Made by a program: the position numbers and the translations under genes
Part shown: positions 8,781 to 16,938 of the stretch, in pieces
Position numbering within the stretch: the first letter of the stretch is position 1
Layout: every line of letters begins with the position of its first letter
From: Hyphomicrobiales bacterium
GTDB taxonomy: Bacteria > Pseudomonadota > Alphaproteobacteria > Rhizobiales > Xanthobacteraceae
DNA: 37,597 bases
Direction of reading: 5' to 3'
Assembly: GCA_009377695.1 (NCBI GenBank)
Contig: WHTP01000053.1
Span: 1 to 37,597 of the forward strand
Notes under the pieces: generated by a model
Seen by the model: only the letters and a program-made list of their open reading frames with translations
Told to the model about the DNA's origin: nothing
The model's database searches: none

Positions 8781-9344
8781 TTAACCACGTTGCTCAGGCG
8801 GCGCGTCCGGCGGCTCGCCCTCGTCCGGCTTGGGTCGCTTCAACCTCTTTAAAATGGTGCTCTCGGGGTCATCCGGCAACATCGAGATCAGCCAGTCCCC
8901 GGTCGATTGCAGCACGACCCGCGACTTGGCGTTGGCGACCCAGGACGGCTGCGTCCGCGGCGGAACCAGCCAGGCGAAGAACAGGAAGGCGACCACCACG
9001 ATGATCAGGCCGCGCCCTAGCCCGAATAGGAAGCCGAGCGTCCGGTCGAGCGCGCCGACCCGGCTGTCAAGCACCATGTCGGAGAAACGCACGGTAATGA
9101 TCGACACGATCAGGAGTGTGCCGAGGAAGGTGCCGCCGATCACGGCGCCGGCCGCGAGGATGTCGTTGTTGAAGTAGCTCTTGGCGTAGGGAAGGAGGCG
9201 TGAATAGGCGTAAAGCGTCGCGACCGCGGCGATCACCCAGGCCGCGATCGACAGAACTTCACGCATGAACCCCCGGATCATGGCGAGCAGCGCCGACACC
9301 AGCATGACGCCAATCAGGATGAAGTCGAGGAGCGTGATCGGCAT
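8781..9344 (-). CDS. cvpA: CvpA family membrane protein
   Basis: CvpA-family proteins are small inner-membrane proteins, named from colicin V production in E. coli and linked there to purine-operon context and envelope stress; the exact role is unclear. The 187-residue product has four hydrophobic segments in the first 130 residues (starting MPITLLDFILIGVML), the DRTLGFLFGLGRGLIIV stretch typical of the family, and a charged Pro-rich tail. I chose the ATG at 9344 because the family starts with MPITLLD; an ATG at 9365 adds seven residues. It is just upstream of purF (25 bp), the same order as E. coli cvpA-purF. Upstream lies a composite palindrome instead of the expected radA. Confidence 0.92.
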   Translation of the reverse strand: MPITLLDFILIGVMLVSALLAMIRGFMREVLSIAAWVIAAVATLYAYSRLLPYAKSYFNNDILAAGAVIGGTFLGTLLIVSIITVRFSDMVLDSRVGALDRTLGFLFGLGRGLIIVVVAFLFFAWLVPPRTQPSWVANAKSRVVLQSTGDWLISMLPDDPESTILKRLKRPKPDEGEPPDAPPEQRG

Positions 9345-9401
9345 GTCGAACTTTCGATCCTCCATCCCTGCGCGTGCGGTGCCGCAGGACGAATCGGCGC
9401 T

Positions 9402-9476
9402 CTAGTGTCCCGATTCCGAAGTTCGTACCATTTCGCGGCGGCCTCTTATACGAACTTCGGAATCGAAGGACACTAG
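9402..9476. repeat. CTAG-ended palindrome, element A, copy 1
   Basis: This 75-bp element begins CTAGTGTCC and ends GGACACTAG. The left arm (9402-9427) and right arm (9449-9476) are inverted copies around GATTCCGAAGTTCGTA, differing by a 2-nt insertion. The 21-nt loop (9428-9448) contains CATTTCGCGGCG. A 13-bp linker joins it to element B. An inverted copy is at 22021-22095 and a decayed one at 31376-31442. It lies between the cvpA start and the serpin gene, so cvpA's promoter region may overlap or adjoin it. Confidence 0.85.
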
Positions 9477-9489
9477 CAACTCATTGAAT

Positions 9490-9570
9490 CTAGTGTGGCT
9501 TTGGTTCAGAAGTCCGCATCATTCTCGCGGCGAGTCCGACATGCGGACTTCTGAACCAAAGCCACACTAG
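9490..9570. repeat. CTAG-ended palindrome, element B, copy 1
   Basis: This 81-bp element has two perfect 30-bp inverted arms, 9490-9519 and 9541-9570 (ends CTAGTGTGGC and GCCACACTAG), around a 21-nt loop (9520-9540) containing CATTCTCGCGGCG. Loop length, loop core and termini resemble element A although the arms differ, so the two look like members of one family. A second copy is at 21930-22007 and a partial one at 31323-31362. Confidence 0.88.
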
Positions 9571-9890
9571 GACCCCTTACCTGACCCCACGCCGCACGAG
9601 GGCGGCAGGGGCTGGGGCAGGGGCGTCCCAACCATTCATTACCCTGTCCAATCCGAGAGATGGCGCAGGCTGCCGGACGGCCGCTCCGGACGGCTGCTGT
9701 ATAGCCGGGGGCGGTTCCGCCGTCACCCCGTCTTGTTCGATATTCCTGGGGTGTTGCATCCAATCCTTACCGAGCCCGCCAATCTTTGCGAGCCCGCGTG
9801 GTGCGCGAGCGCACCGCCCAGCTCGATCATGATTTCGATGCAATTTCGATTGCAAAGTCCCGCCCGTTGGGGCGGCCGAGGGAGATATCC
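9571..9890. other. Gap upstream of the serpin gene
   Basis: These 320 bases contain no supported gene. The serpin frame is open back to 9786, but those residues do not look like a signal peptide. I see no clear promoter. Confidence 0.5.
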
Positions 9891-11279
9891 ATGCCGGTTG
9901 CAAGACGCCGGGCCGTCCCCATTGTGGCAGCCGCCGCGACGCTGTTGGCCGCCGCGGCGCCCCAGGCGGGAGCAGCCGAAGAGCGCAACCCGGCAGACGT
10001 GCAGGCGCTCACGCGCGCCTATAACGCTTCCGGGCAGATGCTCTTCCGGCAGTTCGCTGGCAGTCATTTCGCCGGCAGTCGTTTCGCTGGCGGCCCTGGC
10101 AATATCGTGTTCTCGCCCTATTCGATCGGCACCGCCATGGCGATGGCGCTAGCCGGTACCCGCGGGGAGACTGAGCGCGAGATGGCTGCGGTGCTCCAGC
10201 ACACGCTCGGCCGGACCCAGATCAACGACGCCAATGCGGCGGCGATGGCGATCCTCAACGGCTACGACAAGAGCGACACCGCGCCGGCCTGCCCACCGGG
10301 CATGCGGCTCGCGGGCGAGCGCTGCGAGGCGGAGCCGGATGCGGACACCGGCTGCCCGTTCCCGGCGAGCCGGGTGGGCGAGACCTGCGTGGCCACGCCG
10401 CGATTTCCGCCATCGGCGAAGCTTCTGGTTGCCAATGCGCTGATGCTCGCCGGCGGTCAGGTCGCCAAGAAATACGCGGCGCTGCTCAAAGACCGGTACA
10501 GCACCGAGGTGTTCCGGCGGGCGAAGCTTGATACCGTCAACGGCTGGGTCAGGGAGCGCACCGAAGGCAAGATCGAGACGATTATCGAGAAGCTATCCGA
10601 CGTGATCCTGGTCAATGCGGTCTATTTCAAATCGCGCTGGGCCGTCGCTTTCAACAAGAAGCTCACCAAGGATGAGTTCTTCAGCCTGACGCGCAGCCGC
10701 CAGGAGTTGGTCCCGACTATGCTGCAGCGGACCAGCCACGCGGTGGTGTCGCGGGAGCGCTATCGCGCTATCCGGCTGCCGTATGCGGTGCGTTCGCTCG
10801 CGATGGTGATCGCGCTGCCGAACGAGGTGGACGGGCTCGGCGACGTCGCGCGCCGGATCGACATGGATGAGCTCACGCAGATGCTCGCCGCCTTGCAGAA
10901 GGCGCCGGCCCGCCCGGTCAGCCTGATGCTGCCGCGCTTCAAGGCGGAATACTCGGCCGATCTCAAGGACCTGTTCCACAAAGCTGGCATGACGCTTCCA
11001 TTCGACCTGCACCGGTCCGACTTCAGCGGCCTGACGGGCCTGGCACCGCAGACGGCCCCGACCGCGATAGACCAGATCGTCCACCGCGCCGTCATCGAGG
11101 TGTCCGAGGAATCGACGGAAGCCGCGGCCGCCACCGCGATCGGCATCCGCATCACCAGCGCGATGCCGAAGCCGGTCCAGCCGCTGCAGTTCCGGGTGGA
11201 TCGCCCGTTTCTCTATTACATCGTCGACGACACGACCGGCGCGGTGCTGTTCCAGGGGCGAGTGGTCGATCCAAGGTAG
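9891..11279 (+). CDS. Exported serpin (serine protease inhibitor)
   Basis: This 462-residue protein is a serpin with a Sec signal peptide (residues 1-28, ending AGAA). Serpins trap target proteases by loop insertion. Visible family motifs are NIVFSPYSIG (71-80), VNGWVRERTEGKI (216-228), LVNAVYFKSRW (240-250), and the C-terminal block DRPFLYYIVDDTTGAVLFQG. The reactive-loop hinge EESTEAAAAT (406-415) has small residues as in inhibitory serpins, which places P1 near Thr422 by standard counting, with Arg420 close by; the loop tail is about six residues longer than in antitrypsin, so P1 is uncertain. An unusual insertion holds two CX10C units (Cys134/145 and Cys155/166). A pentapeptide triplet FAGSH-FAGSR-FAGG occurs at 55-68. 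The ATG at 9891 has a GAGGGAGA ribosome binding site. The protein probably acts in the periplasm or outside the cell. Confidence 0.92.
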   Translation: MPVARRRAVPIVAAAATLLAAAAPQAGAAEERNPADVQALTRAYNASGQMLFRQFAGSHFAGSRFAGGPGNIVFSPYSIGTAMAMALAGTRGETEREMAAVLQHTLGRTQINDANAAAMAILNGYDKSDTAPACPPGMRLAGERCEAEPDADTGCPFPASRVGETCVATPRFPPSAKLLVANALMLAGGQVAKKYAALLKDRYSTEVFRRAKLDTVNGWVRERTEGKIETIIEKLSDVILVNAVYFKSRWAVAFNKKLTKDEFFSLTRSRQELVPTMLQRTSHAVVSRERYRAIRLPYAVRSLAMVIALPNEVDGLGDVARRIDMDELTQMLAALQKAPARPVSLMLPRFKAEYSADLKDLFHKAGMTLPFDLHRSDFSGLTGLAPQTAPTAIDQIVHRAVIEVSEESTEAAAATAIGIRITSAMPKPVQPLQFRVDRPFLYYIVDDTTGAVLFQGRVVDPR

Positions 11280-11430
11280 CGGCGAGCGATTGAGAGGGAT
11301 GGAATCAAGAAGCGCATCGGCTTAGGGCCGGGCCGCACCGCACCGGGACCTCAAACGTCGCCCTCCACCAGTCGTCATGGGACCTCGTGAAAGCGCTGAC
11401 CGGATACCTCCGACCAGAGGGCGCCTGTCA

Positions 11431-12678
11431 TTACACATCCTGACGATTGACCTGCTCGCGGCTGTAGCTAGCAATCGATGCATAGCCGCGCGCGATCGCC
11501 TCGCGTTCGGCAAAGCTTGCGACGGCATCGAGATCATCGAAGCCTTTCGGCGCGCGCGCCTCTACTAGATCGATCACACCTTCCGGGCCGCCCCGCCGGT
11601 TGGTGCGGACAATTTCCGTGGTGGCCGGCCGGCGCTCGGCATCATAGGCCGCAAACGCCTCTTCCACAGTGCCCGATGTGAGATGACGCGCTATGGTCGC
11701 AGCGTCGAGGATCGCCTGACTGGCGCCGTTGCTGCCGACGGGATACATCGGATGCGCCGCATCTCCCAGCAATGTTACTTGGCCGAACGACCAGCGCGGC
11801 AGCGGATCGCGATCGCAATTCGGATACTCAAAGAAGGTCCCGGTGGCTTCCACCATCTCCGCGGGCTCGACGAACCCGAGTTTGAAGCGATCTTGGACGA
11901 AGTCCAACGCCTCTCCCAGGCATCCGGGACGGTTCCAATCCTCGCGACGTGGCGGTCGTTCGGCGCCATCGCCGACGCGCGCCATCACCGCCCAGTTTGT
12001 CATGCGCATGCCGGCCTGTGATGGGTCGAAGTGGATCGGATAGAAAACGAACTTGGCCGCGTTGCCGCCAGCGATCACCATCGTGTGACCATCCGCGTGC
12101 ACCGGCCACGGGATCGCGCTGCGCCAGAGCAAGATGCCGCTCCAGCGAGGCGGCCCTTCGCGGGGGTAGAACGTGCTACGCACGCGTGAGTGGATTCCAT
12201 CCGCCCCGATCAGCCCATCGCCAGCCGCTTCGGATTGCGTTCCCGAGCGGCTTTCGAAAATCGCGGTGACGCGGCCGTGCCGCTCTTCAAGATTCACCAG
12301 CCGGCGGTCGGTGTGGAGGCGCGACGCGCCAATGCGTTCCAGCGCGGCGTGAAGCAGAACACCGAGGAGCTTGCCGCGGTGAATGCTGATCTGAGGCACC
12401 TTGTAGCCGGCCTCGATGCCGCGCAGTTCACGCCACACCACCTGGCCAAGCCGGTTGGTGTAAATCAGCTCGCGCGTGCGGATGCCGGCCTCGTCCACAG
12501 CGGGGAGCAAGCCGAGCGCCGCCAGCTCCTTAACCGCATGAGGCAAGACGTTGATGCCAACGCCCACCTCGCGCAGCTCTTGTGCCTGCTCGTAGATATC
12601 GACATCAATTCCGACGCGGTGCAAGGAAAGCGCCGTCGCTAGGCCGCCGATTCCGCCACCGATGATGAGAAGCTTCAT
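11431..12678 (-). CDS. FAD-dependent monooxygenase (PhzS-like)
   Basis: This 415-residue flavoprotein belongs to the group A aromatic hydroxylases. It opens with the dinucleotide motif GGGIGGLATALSLHRVG (residues 6-22) and an Asp/Glu-ended strand (DIYEQ). It has the DG motif GADGIHSRVR and the GD motif LLGDAAHPMYPVGSNGASQ, which is close to phenazine monooxygenase PhzS and its relatives. Such enzymes use NAD(P)H and O2 to hydroxylate an aromatic ring. The substrate is unknown. I chose ATG 12678 because MKLLIIGGG is the standard N-terminus; the frame is open 88 residues further upstream into the neighbouring gene. It lies 77 bp after the binding-protein gene and is probably the last gene of the same operon. 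Confidence 0.9.
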   Translation of the reverse strand: MKLLIIGGGIGGLATALSLHRVGIDVDIYEQAQELREVGVGINVLPHAVKELAALGLLPAVDEAGIRTRELIYTNRLGQVVWRELRGIEAGYKVPQISIHRGKLLGVLLHAALERIGASRLHTDRRLVNLEERHGRVTAIFESRSGTQSEAAGDGLIGADGIHSRVRSTFYPREGPPRWSGILLWRSAIPWPVHADGHTMVIAGGNAAKFVFYPIHFDPSQAGMRMTNWAVMARVGDGAERPPRREDWNRPGCLGEALDFVQDRFKLGFVEPAEMVEATGTFFEYPNCDRDPLPRWSFGQVTLLGDAAHPMYPVGSNGASQAILDAATIARHLTSGTVEEAFAAYDAERRPATTEIVRTNRRGGPEGVIDLVEARAPKGFDDLDAVASFAEREAIARGYASIASYSREQVNRQDV

Positions 12679-12755
12679 CGCGACTTCGACCGCTGCGTGA
12701 TCAAGGTTGCTCGACGACTGGAGTCCTGAGTTCCTCTCATCGAGAAGGACCGTAC

Positions 12756-14030
12756 TTAAGGAATACGGCACGGTCCGATCTTCAGCTCTTTGCAGGGATC
12801 CTTTACGCGCTCGATGGTCCCGATCACCTTCTGACGGAGACGCCCGTCCTGCATGACCACTTCTGAGAGATACTCGTTCATGATCACGTCGCGCGTGGCC
12901 GGATCGATCGTCATCGGCCCGCGTGGGCTGTCGTGCGTCCATCCCCTAAGCGCCGCAAGCGTCTTGTTTGCGTCGCTTTTGTCGTTCGTTGCATGGATCG
13001 CATGCACGATTGCCGCCATGCCGTCATAGCCACCGATGGCGAAAAAGTCCGGAACTGCGTCGGCACCGTATTCTTTCTTCCATGCCGCGACGAAGTGCTG
13101 GTTCTCCGCATTTCCGAGATCGGCATTGTAGTGGTAGGCGGTGATGAGACCGACCGCGGCCTCTCCCATCGCTTGCAACTTGCTGTCCTGGCTGATTTCG
13201 CCGGGGCCGATGAGCTTGATGCCGGCCGCTCGCATTCCGAGCGCGTGATAGGTCCTGATTGCCGCCAGGGCGAAATCGCCAGCCGGCACGAAGACGTAGA
13301 ACACGTCCGGCTTCTTGTCCCTGGCGCGCTGGAAGAACGGCGTGAAGTCGGGCACCGCAGCGGTACCGCCCATCGGGATCTCGTCGATCACCGTACCGCC
13401 ATGGGCTGTGAAGCCGCGCTTGAAGGCGGCGAGGCTGTCCCGTCCGCCCGCGAAATCGCTGTAGCCGACCACCGCGGTCTTCGCCTGCAGCATCCTGGCG
13501 GCGGCCTCGCCCATGGAAAATCCGGCGTGCCAGTTGCTGAACGACACGCGGACATAGTAGGGCGACAGGTTGGTGATGTGCGCCGTTCCTGCGTTCAGGA
13601 TCACGGCGAGCTTCTTCCCCGCGGTGACCAGCGGCGCGCTGGCGATCGCGCTCGGCGAATCGTACCAGCCGGTGAGGATATCGACATTTTGCTGGGTCAG
13701 CAGCTCCTGTACCGCGATGCGTGCACTGGCGCCGCCGAGGTCTTTAGCGTCGCGCTTGATCAGCTTGATCGTGTACGGCTTCACCTTCTCGGCGTTGAGC
13801 TTGAGGTAGAGCTCAAGGCCCCGATCGATTTGCCGCGCGTTCTCCGCGCCGACGCCGGTATAGGGCAGCTGAACGCCGACCTTTACCTCCTGCCCATGTG
13901 CCCAGCTGCCGGAGAGGATCAGAGCGGCCGAGGCTGCAGTGATCAGTCCGGTCACCGAACTCCTTGACGCCGCCCGCACCGACATAAGGCGGCTGTTCTT
14001 CTGCGTGCGATCAACACGCATCGTGTGCAT
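12756..14030 (-). CDS. ABC-type substrate-binding protein (branched-chain amino acid type)
   Basis: This 424-residue periplasmic binding protein is of the Peripla_BP_6/LivJ type. A hydrophobic signal segment (about residues 24-45, ending SWAHGQ) precedes the mature start EVKVGVQLPYTGVGA. Internal marks of the family are LKLNAE, the GGASARIAVQELLTQQNVDI stretch and a GGYDGMAAI motif. Many such proteins from soil bacteria bind aromatic acids or amides rather than amino acids. No permease or ATPase gene is nearby. The ATG at 14030 shares its A with the end of the MFS stop (TGATG) and has a GAGGAG site seven bases upstream, so translation is probably coupled to the transporter; an adjacent GTG at 14033 is the alternative. 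Confidence 0.9.
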   Translation of the reverse strand: MHTMRVDRTQKNSRLMSVRAASRSSVTGLITAASAALILSGSWAHGQEVKVGVQLPYTGVGAENARQIDRGLELYLKLNAEKVKPYTIKLIKRDAKDLGGASARIAVQELLTQQNVDILTGWYDSPSAIASAPLVTAGKKLAVILNAGTAHITNLSPYYVRVSFSNWHAGFSMGEAAARMLQAKTAVVGYSDFAGGRDSLAAFKRGFTAHGGTVIDEIPMGGTAAVPDFTPFFQRARDKKPDVFYVFVPAGDFALAAIRTYHALGMRAAGIKLIGPGEISQDSKLQAMGEAAVGLITAYHYNADLGNAENQHFVAAWKKEYGADAVPDFFAIGGYDGMAAIVHAIHATNDKSDANKTLAALRGWTHDSPRGPMTIDPATRDVIMNEYLSEVVMQDGRLRQKVIGTIERVKDPCKELKIGPCRIP

Positions 14031-15340
14031 CACCTATCTCCTCGTTCAATGATCTCGATCGTCGGGACGCCGCTCGCGGCAGCGTGCTGTCGTTCGCTGT
14101 GGCCTCGCGATTCGGCGGTGGCGAATATGCGTCGGAGCGCGAACGCGCAGGCGAGCCCGACCAGAGCGGCCGGTGCCAGGATGGCCGGCGTGGCCCGCCA
14201 GCCGAAGGACTCGACCCAGAGGCCAAGCACAGCCGGGCCGGCAAACTGACCGAGGCTGCTGGCCTGCTGCACGAGCCCGATGGTCGGCGGCACCGCCGAC
14301 GGAGTTGGGGCGGTGTGCGGAGCCGCCGCATAGATTGCGCCAGGCGCAAGACCGCCGATTCCGAGCGCAAGCGCGGCGGCCAGCGAGATGCCTTGCGGCG
14401 AAAGTACGTTGCCAAACACGGCAAAGCCTGAAAGCGCAAAGAATCCGAACGCTGCCGCGACGTTGGTCCAGATCGGCACGCCAGCTCGCAACAGGAGGCT
14501 CGACGAAAGATGTCCGATCGCGCTGACCGCCAAGACCATGGCGCTGAGTAGGCCGGCCGAGCCGAGCGACACGCCATGCACCGACGTGAGCAGAAGCGGC
14601 AGCGCAAAGGCGAGGGAGAAGATTTGGCACGAATACGCGAAGAACGCGAAGGCGAGTACCAGGCAACTCGGTTGACGGATGATGATCAAGGCGTCCGCAA
14701 AAAAGCGGGCCGCCGCGCGGGCGGTCGCTGGCGTCGCCGGCGCATGGATCGCTAGAAGGATCGCGCACGAGCCGGTCGCCAACGCGTTCGCGAGCCAGAA
14801 GCTGCGCCAGCCAATCGCCGGCAACAGTGGTGCGGCAAGCAGCATCAGCATGATGCCGATGGGCATGTACGCGCTCCAGGCGGCCATCACGAAATCCCGC
14901 TTCTCGCGCGCAACCAGTTGCGCGAGCATGCTCGGGATGGCGAGGACAACAGCCAGGAAGCCGACCCCTTCGATGATGCGCGCCACCAGCAGAACAAGCT
15001 GATCGGGCGCACTGGCGCCGATCACGTTGCCGAGCGCGATCACGCCCATCCCACCGATCAACGACCGCCGAGCGCCCAACCGGCCCACCACGAGGCCGGC
15101 GCCGATGCCCGTCATTGCGCCAAGCGTCGCGAATGTCGCGACGATCAGCCCGGCGACGTCAAGACCGAGCGCCAGGTCGCCGCGGATCATCGGAACCGAG
15201 ATGATGGCCTTGCCGATCTGCGCGGCGGCGACGACGCCGACGCCCATGAGCAGCAGCACTTGCAGTTTCCCCGCGTATGCTTCCACTGTGCTGCGTGGAC
15301 CGATCGATGCCGCGTTTGCGGTGAGCTTGCTGTGGCTCAT
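14030..15340 (-). CDS. MFS transporter
   Basis: This 436-residue protein of the major facilitator superfamily has about twelve hydrophobic segments. The loop after the second helix carries VGRLGARRSLIGG, the family's G-x-L-x-D/G-R-R/K motif A in modified form, and the CynX/NimT-like sequence style suggests uptake or efflux of an organic anion or aromatic compound. I chose ATG 15340 (MSHSKLT) because upstream in-frame residues are low-quality and the region from 15341 on is a divergent promoter region. It is the first gene of a probable MFS/binding-protein/monooxygenase operon that diverges from an AraC regulator. Confidence 0.88.
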   Translation of the reverse strand: MSHSKLTANAASIGPRSTVEAYAGKLQVLLLMGVGVVAAAQIGKAIISVPMIRGDLALGLDVAGLIVATFATLGAMTGIGAGLVVGRLGARRSLIGGMGVIALGNVIGASAPDQLVLLVARIIEGVGFLAVVLAIPSMLAQLVAREKRDFVMAAWSAYMPIGIMLMLLAAPLLPAIGWRSFWLANALATGSCAILLAIHAPATPATARAAARFFADALIIIRQPSCLVLAFAFFAYSCQIFSLAFALPLLLTSVHGVSLGSAGLLSAMVLAVSAIGHLSSSLLLRAGVPIWTNVAAAFGFFALSGFAVFGNVLSPQGISLAAALALGIGGLAPGAIYAAAPHTAPTPSAVPPTIGLVQQASSLGQFAGPAVLGLWVESFGWRATPAILAPAALVGLACAFALRRIFATAESRGHSERQHAAASGVPTIEIIERGDR

Positions 15341-15528
15341 TGCGCTCTCAGCACATTTCCTTGCACGGGGACCATATGCAAAGGCCGCGCGGGGACGCTT
15401 GGGCGGGAACGACAGCGGCTTGGGAAGAAACGAACTGCCAATCAGGGCGTGGCACTGGTTTGCGGGCCCTCGGGACTCGACGGTGCCCACGCACCGTGTG
15501 GTGATACGGGAACAAGCGAACAGTCGCT

Positions 15529-15553
15529 GATTTCGACTGGAACTCACGAAATC
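15529..15553. promoter_or_regulatory. Candidate regulator-binding inverted repeat
   Basis: GATTTCG (15529-15535) and CGAAATC (15547-15553) are perfect 7-bp inverted arms 11 bp apart. They lie in the 275-bp space between the divergent MFS operon and the AraC gene, where an operator is expected. A second small inverted repeat, ACGGTG-N6-CACCGT, is at 15480-15497. Neither has been tested; AraC proteins often bind direct rather than inverted half-sites. Confidence 0.35.
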
Positions 15554-15615
15554 CGCAGACGTTCTTTAATTTGGTTGCGGCGCAATAGGGGGTGACCGGC
15601 AAACAGGGATTGTGC

Positions 15616-16632
15616 ATGACCTCCGCGACAGCCGACTTCAAGTCGTATCGCTTCTCGCGTGTCCCCGTGCACGTCGGGGATTTTCGTTCGGATGTGGCGG
15701 GCGTCGTTCGGCCATTCGGCTTGGCGTGGCGCGTGGTTTCGATGCTGTCCGAAGGTTCGTGCTATGAGGACCTAACCGTTCACGGGGTGGGGCGGAACGG
15801 CAGCAGGATCGGAGACGCCGGCGTCTGCGTGCAACGCGCGTCGGTCTCCAGTGGAGTGTCGATTCAACGGACGCGGGATCTTCTGTGCAACGATGATGTC
15901 GTCCTGTACATCCAGGAAGCGGGACAACGCACCGTGTCACAACTCGGTCGGGAAGCGACCGTGGGTGCGGGCAATGGCCTGCTCTGGTCCAATGCGGACG
16001 TCAGCACCGTCGTCATGCCCGAGCCGGTGCAATTTGTTCACATCTGCGTGCCGCGCAAGTTCATGCTGGCTCTGGCTCCCGGGCTCGAAGACGCCTTCGT
16101 GCGGCCGCTTCCGCCGAATGCCGGCGTTTTGCGGCTGTTGTTGAGCTACATTGACGTTCTTGAAGACGAGGACACGACAAAGACGCCAGAGCTGCAACGC
16201 GTCGTCGCAATGCACATTCATGATCTCTGCGCGCTTGCGATCGGGGCGACGCGCGACGCGGCCGAGATCGCCAAGGGACGCGGCCTGCGCGTCGCTCGGC
16301 TGCGCGCGATCAAGACCGATATCATTCGGAACCTGCGAGACGGGGATGTGTCGGTCGCTGCGCTCGCGCGACGCCACGGCGTCACCACGCGCTTTATCCA
16401 AAGGCTGTTCGAGAGCGATGGTACGACGTTGTCGAAGTTCGTGCTCGGCCAACGTCTCACCCAAGCCTACCGCATGCTGGCAGACCCGGGGCAAAGTCAG
16501 CGCATGATCGGAACTCTTGCCTTCGAGGTCGGTTTTGGCGATCTGTCCACCTTCAATCGCGAGTTTCGCCGCCACTATGGCGCGACCCCCTCGGACGTGC
16601 GGGCTGCAGCGTCAAATAACCTTGCGCGCTGA
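15616..16632 (+). CDS. AraC family transcriptional regulator
   Basis: This 338-residue regulator has an N-terminal sensory domain of the AraC-binding-like type (AraC_binding_2) and a C-terminal double helix-turn-helix. The first helix-turn-helix is in VSVAALARRHGVTTRFIQRLFESDG and the second in IGTLAFEVGFGDLSTFNREFRRHYGATPSDVR, both complete. I chose ATG 15616, spaced eight bases from CAGGG; a GTG at 15592 is also open. It diverges from the MFS/binding-protein/monooxygenase operon and is its most likely regulator. A paralogous gene, broken by a stop codon, lies at 35297-36274. Confidence 0.9.
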   Translation: MTSATADFKSYRFSRVPVHVGDFRSDVAGVVRPFGLAWRVVSMLSEGSCYEDLTVHGVGRNGSRIGDAGVCVQRASVSSGVSIQRTRDLLCNDDVVLYIQEAGQRTVSQLGREATVGAGNGLLWSNADVSTVVMPEPVQFVHICVPRKFMLALAPGLEDAFVRPLPPNAGVLRLLLSYIDVLEDEDTTKTPELQRVVAMHIHDLCALAIGATRDAAEIAKGRGLRVARLRAIKTDIIRNLRDGDVSVAALARRHGVTTRFIQRLFESDGTTLSKFVLGQRLTQAYRMLADPGQSQRMIGTLAFEVGFGDLSTFNREFRRHYGATPSDVRAAASNNLAR

Positions 16633-16938
16633 AACCGTGCGCGACGATTGAATCTGGTGTACAAGGCGTCTGCCGCGCCAACTTGTCGCCAATGACCAAA
16701 TTGAACCGCCGCAGCGCGCCAGCCCCGGCCGGCTACGCCTGTAGATGCACAATGCGGTAGCTAACCCCAAGACGGACGCTTCCCATTCAAGCAGCGCCAT
16801 CCCTAATCCGAGCCGACAGGCAAGGTGGAGCTATGGTCTGCTCATGGCCCATCGCTGCGGATCTGGCGAGCCAGATTTGCGTCCGCTCTTGGGATCAAGT
16901 GGACGTGCATTGCCGCGACACCTTGGTTGTGCCCGCCC
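16633..16938. other. Gap between convergent AraC and AidB genes
   Basis: No supported gene or clear terminator is seen in these 306 bases. A long plus-strand open frame that starts at 16825 is the antisense shadow of the acyl-CoA dehydrogenase gene. Confidence 0.5.

Noticed and set aside
12756-14030. Complete ABC importer locus
   Set aside because: Only the binding protein is present; no permease or ATPase gene lies within several kilobases.
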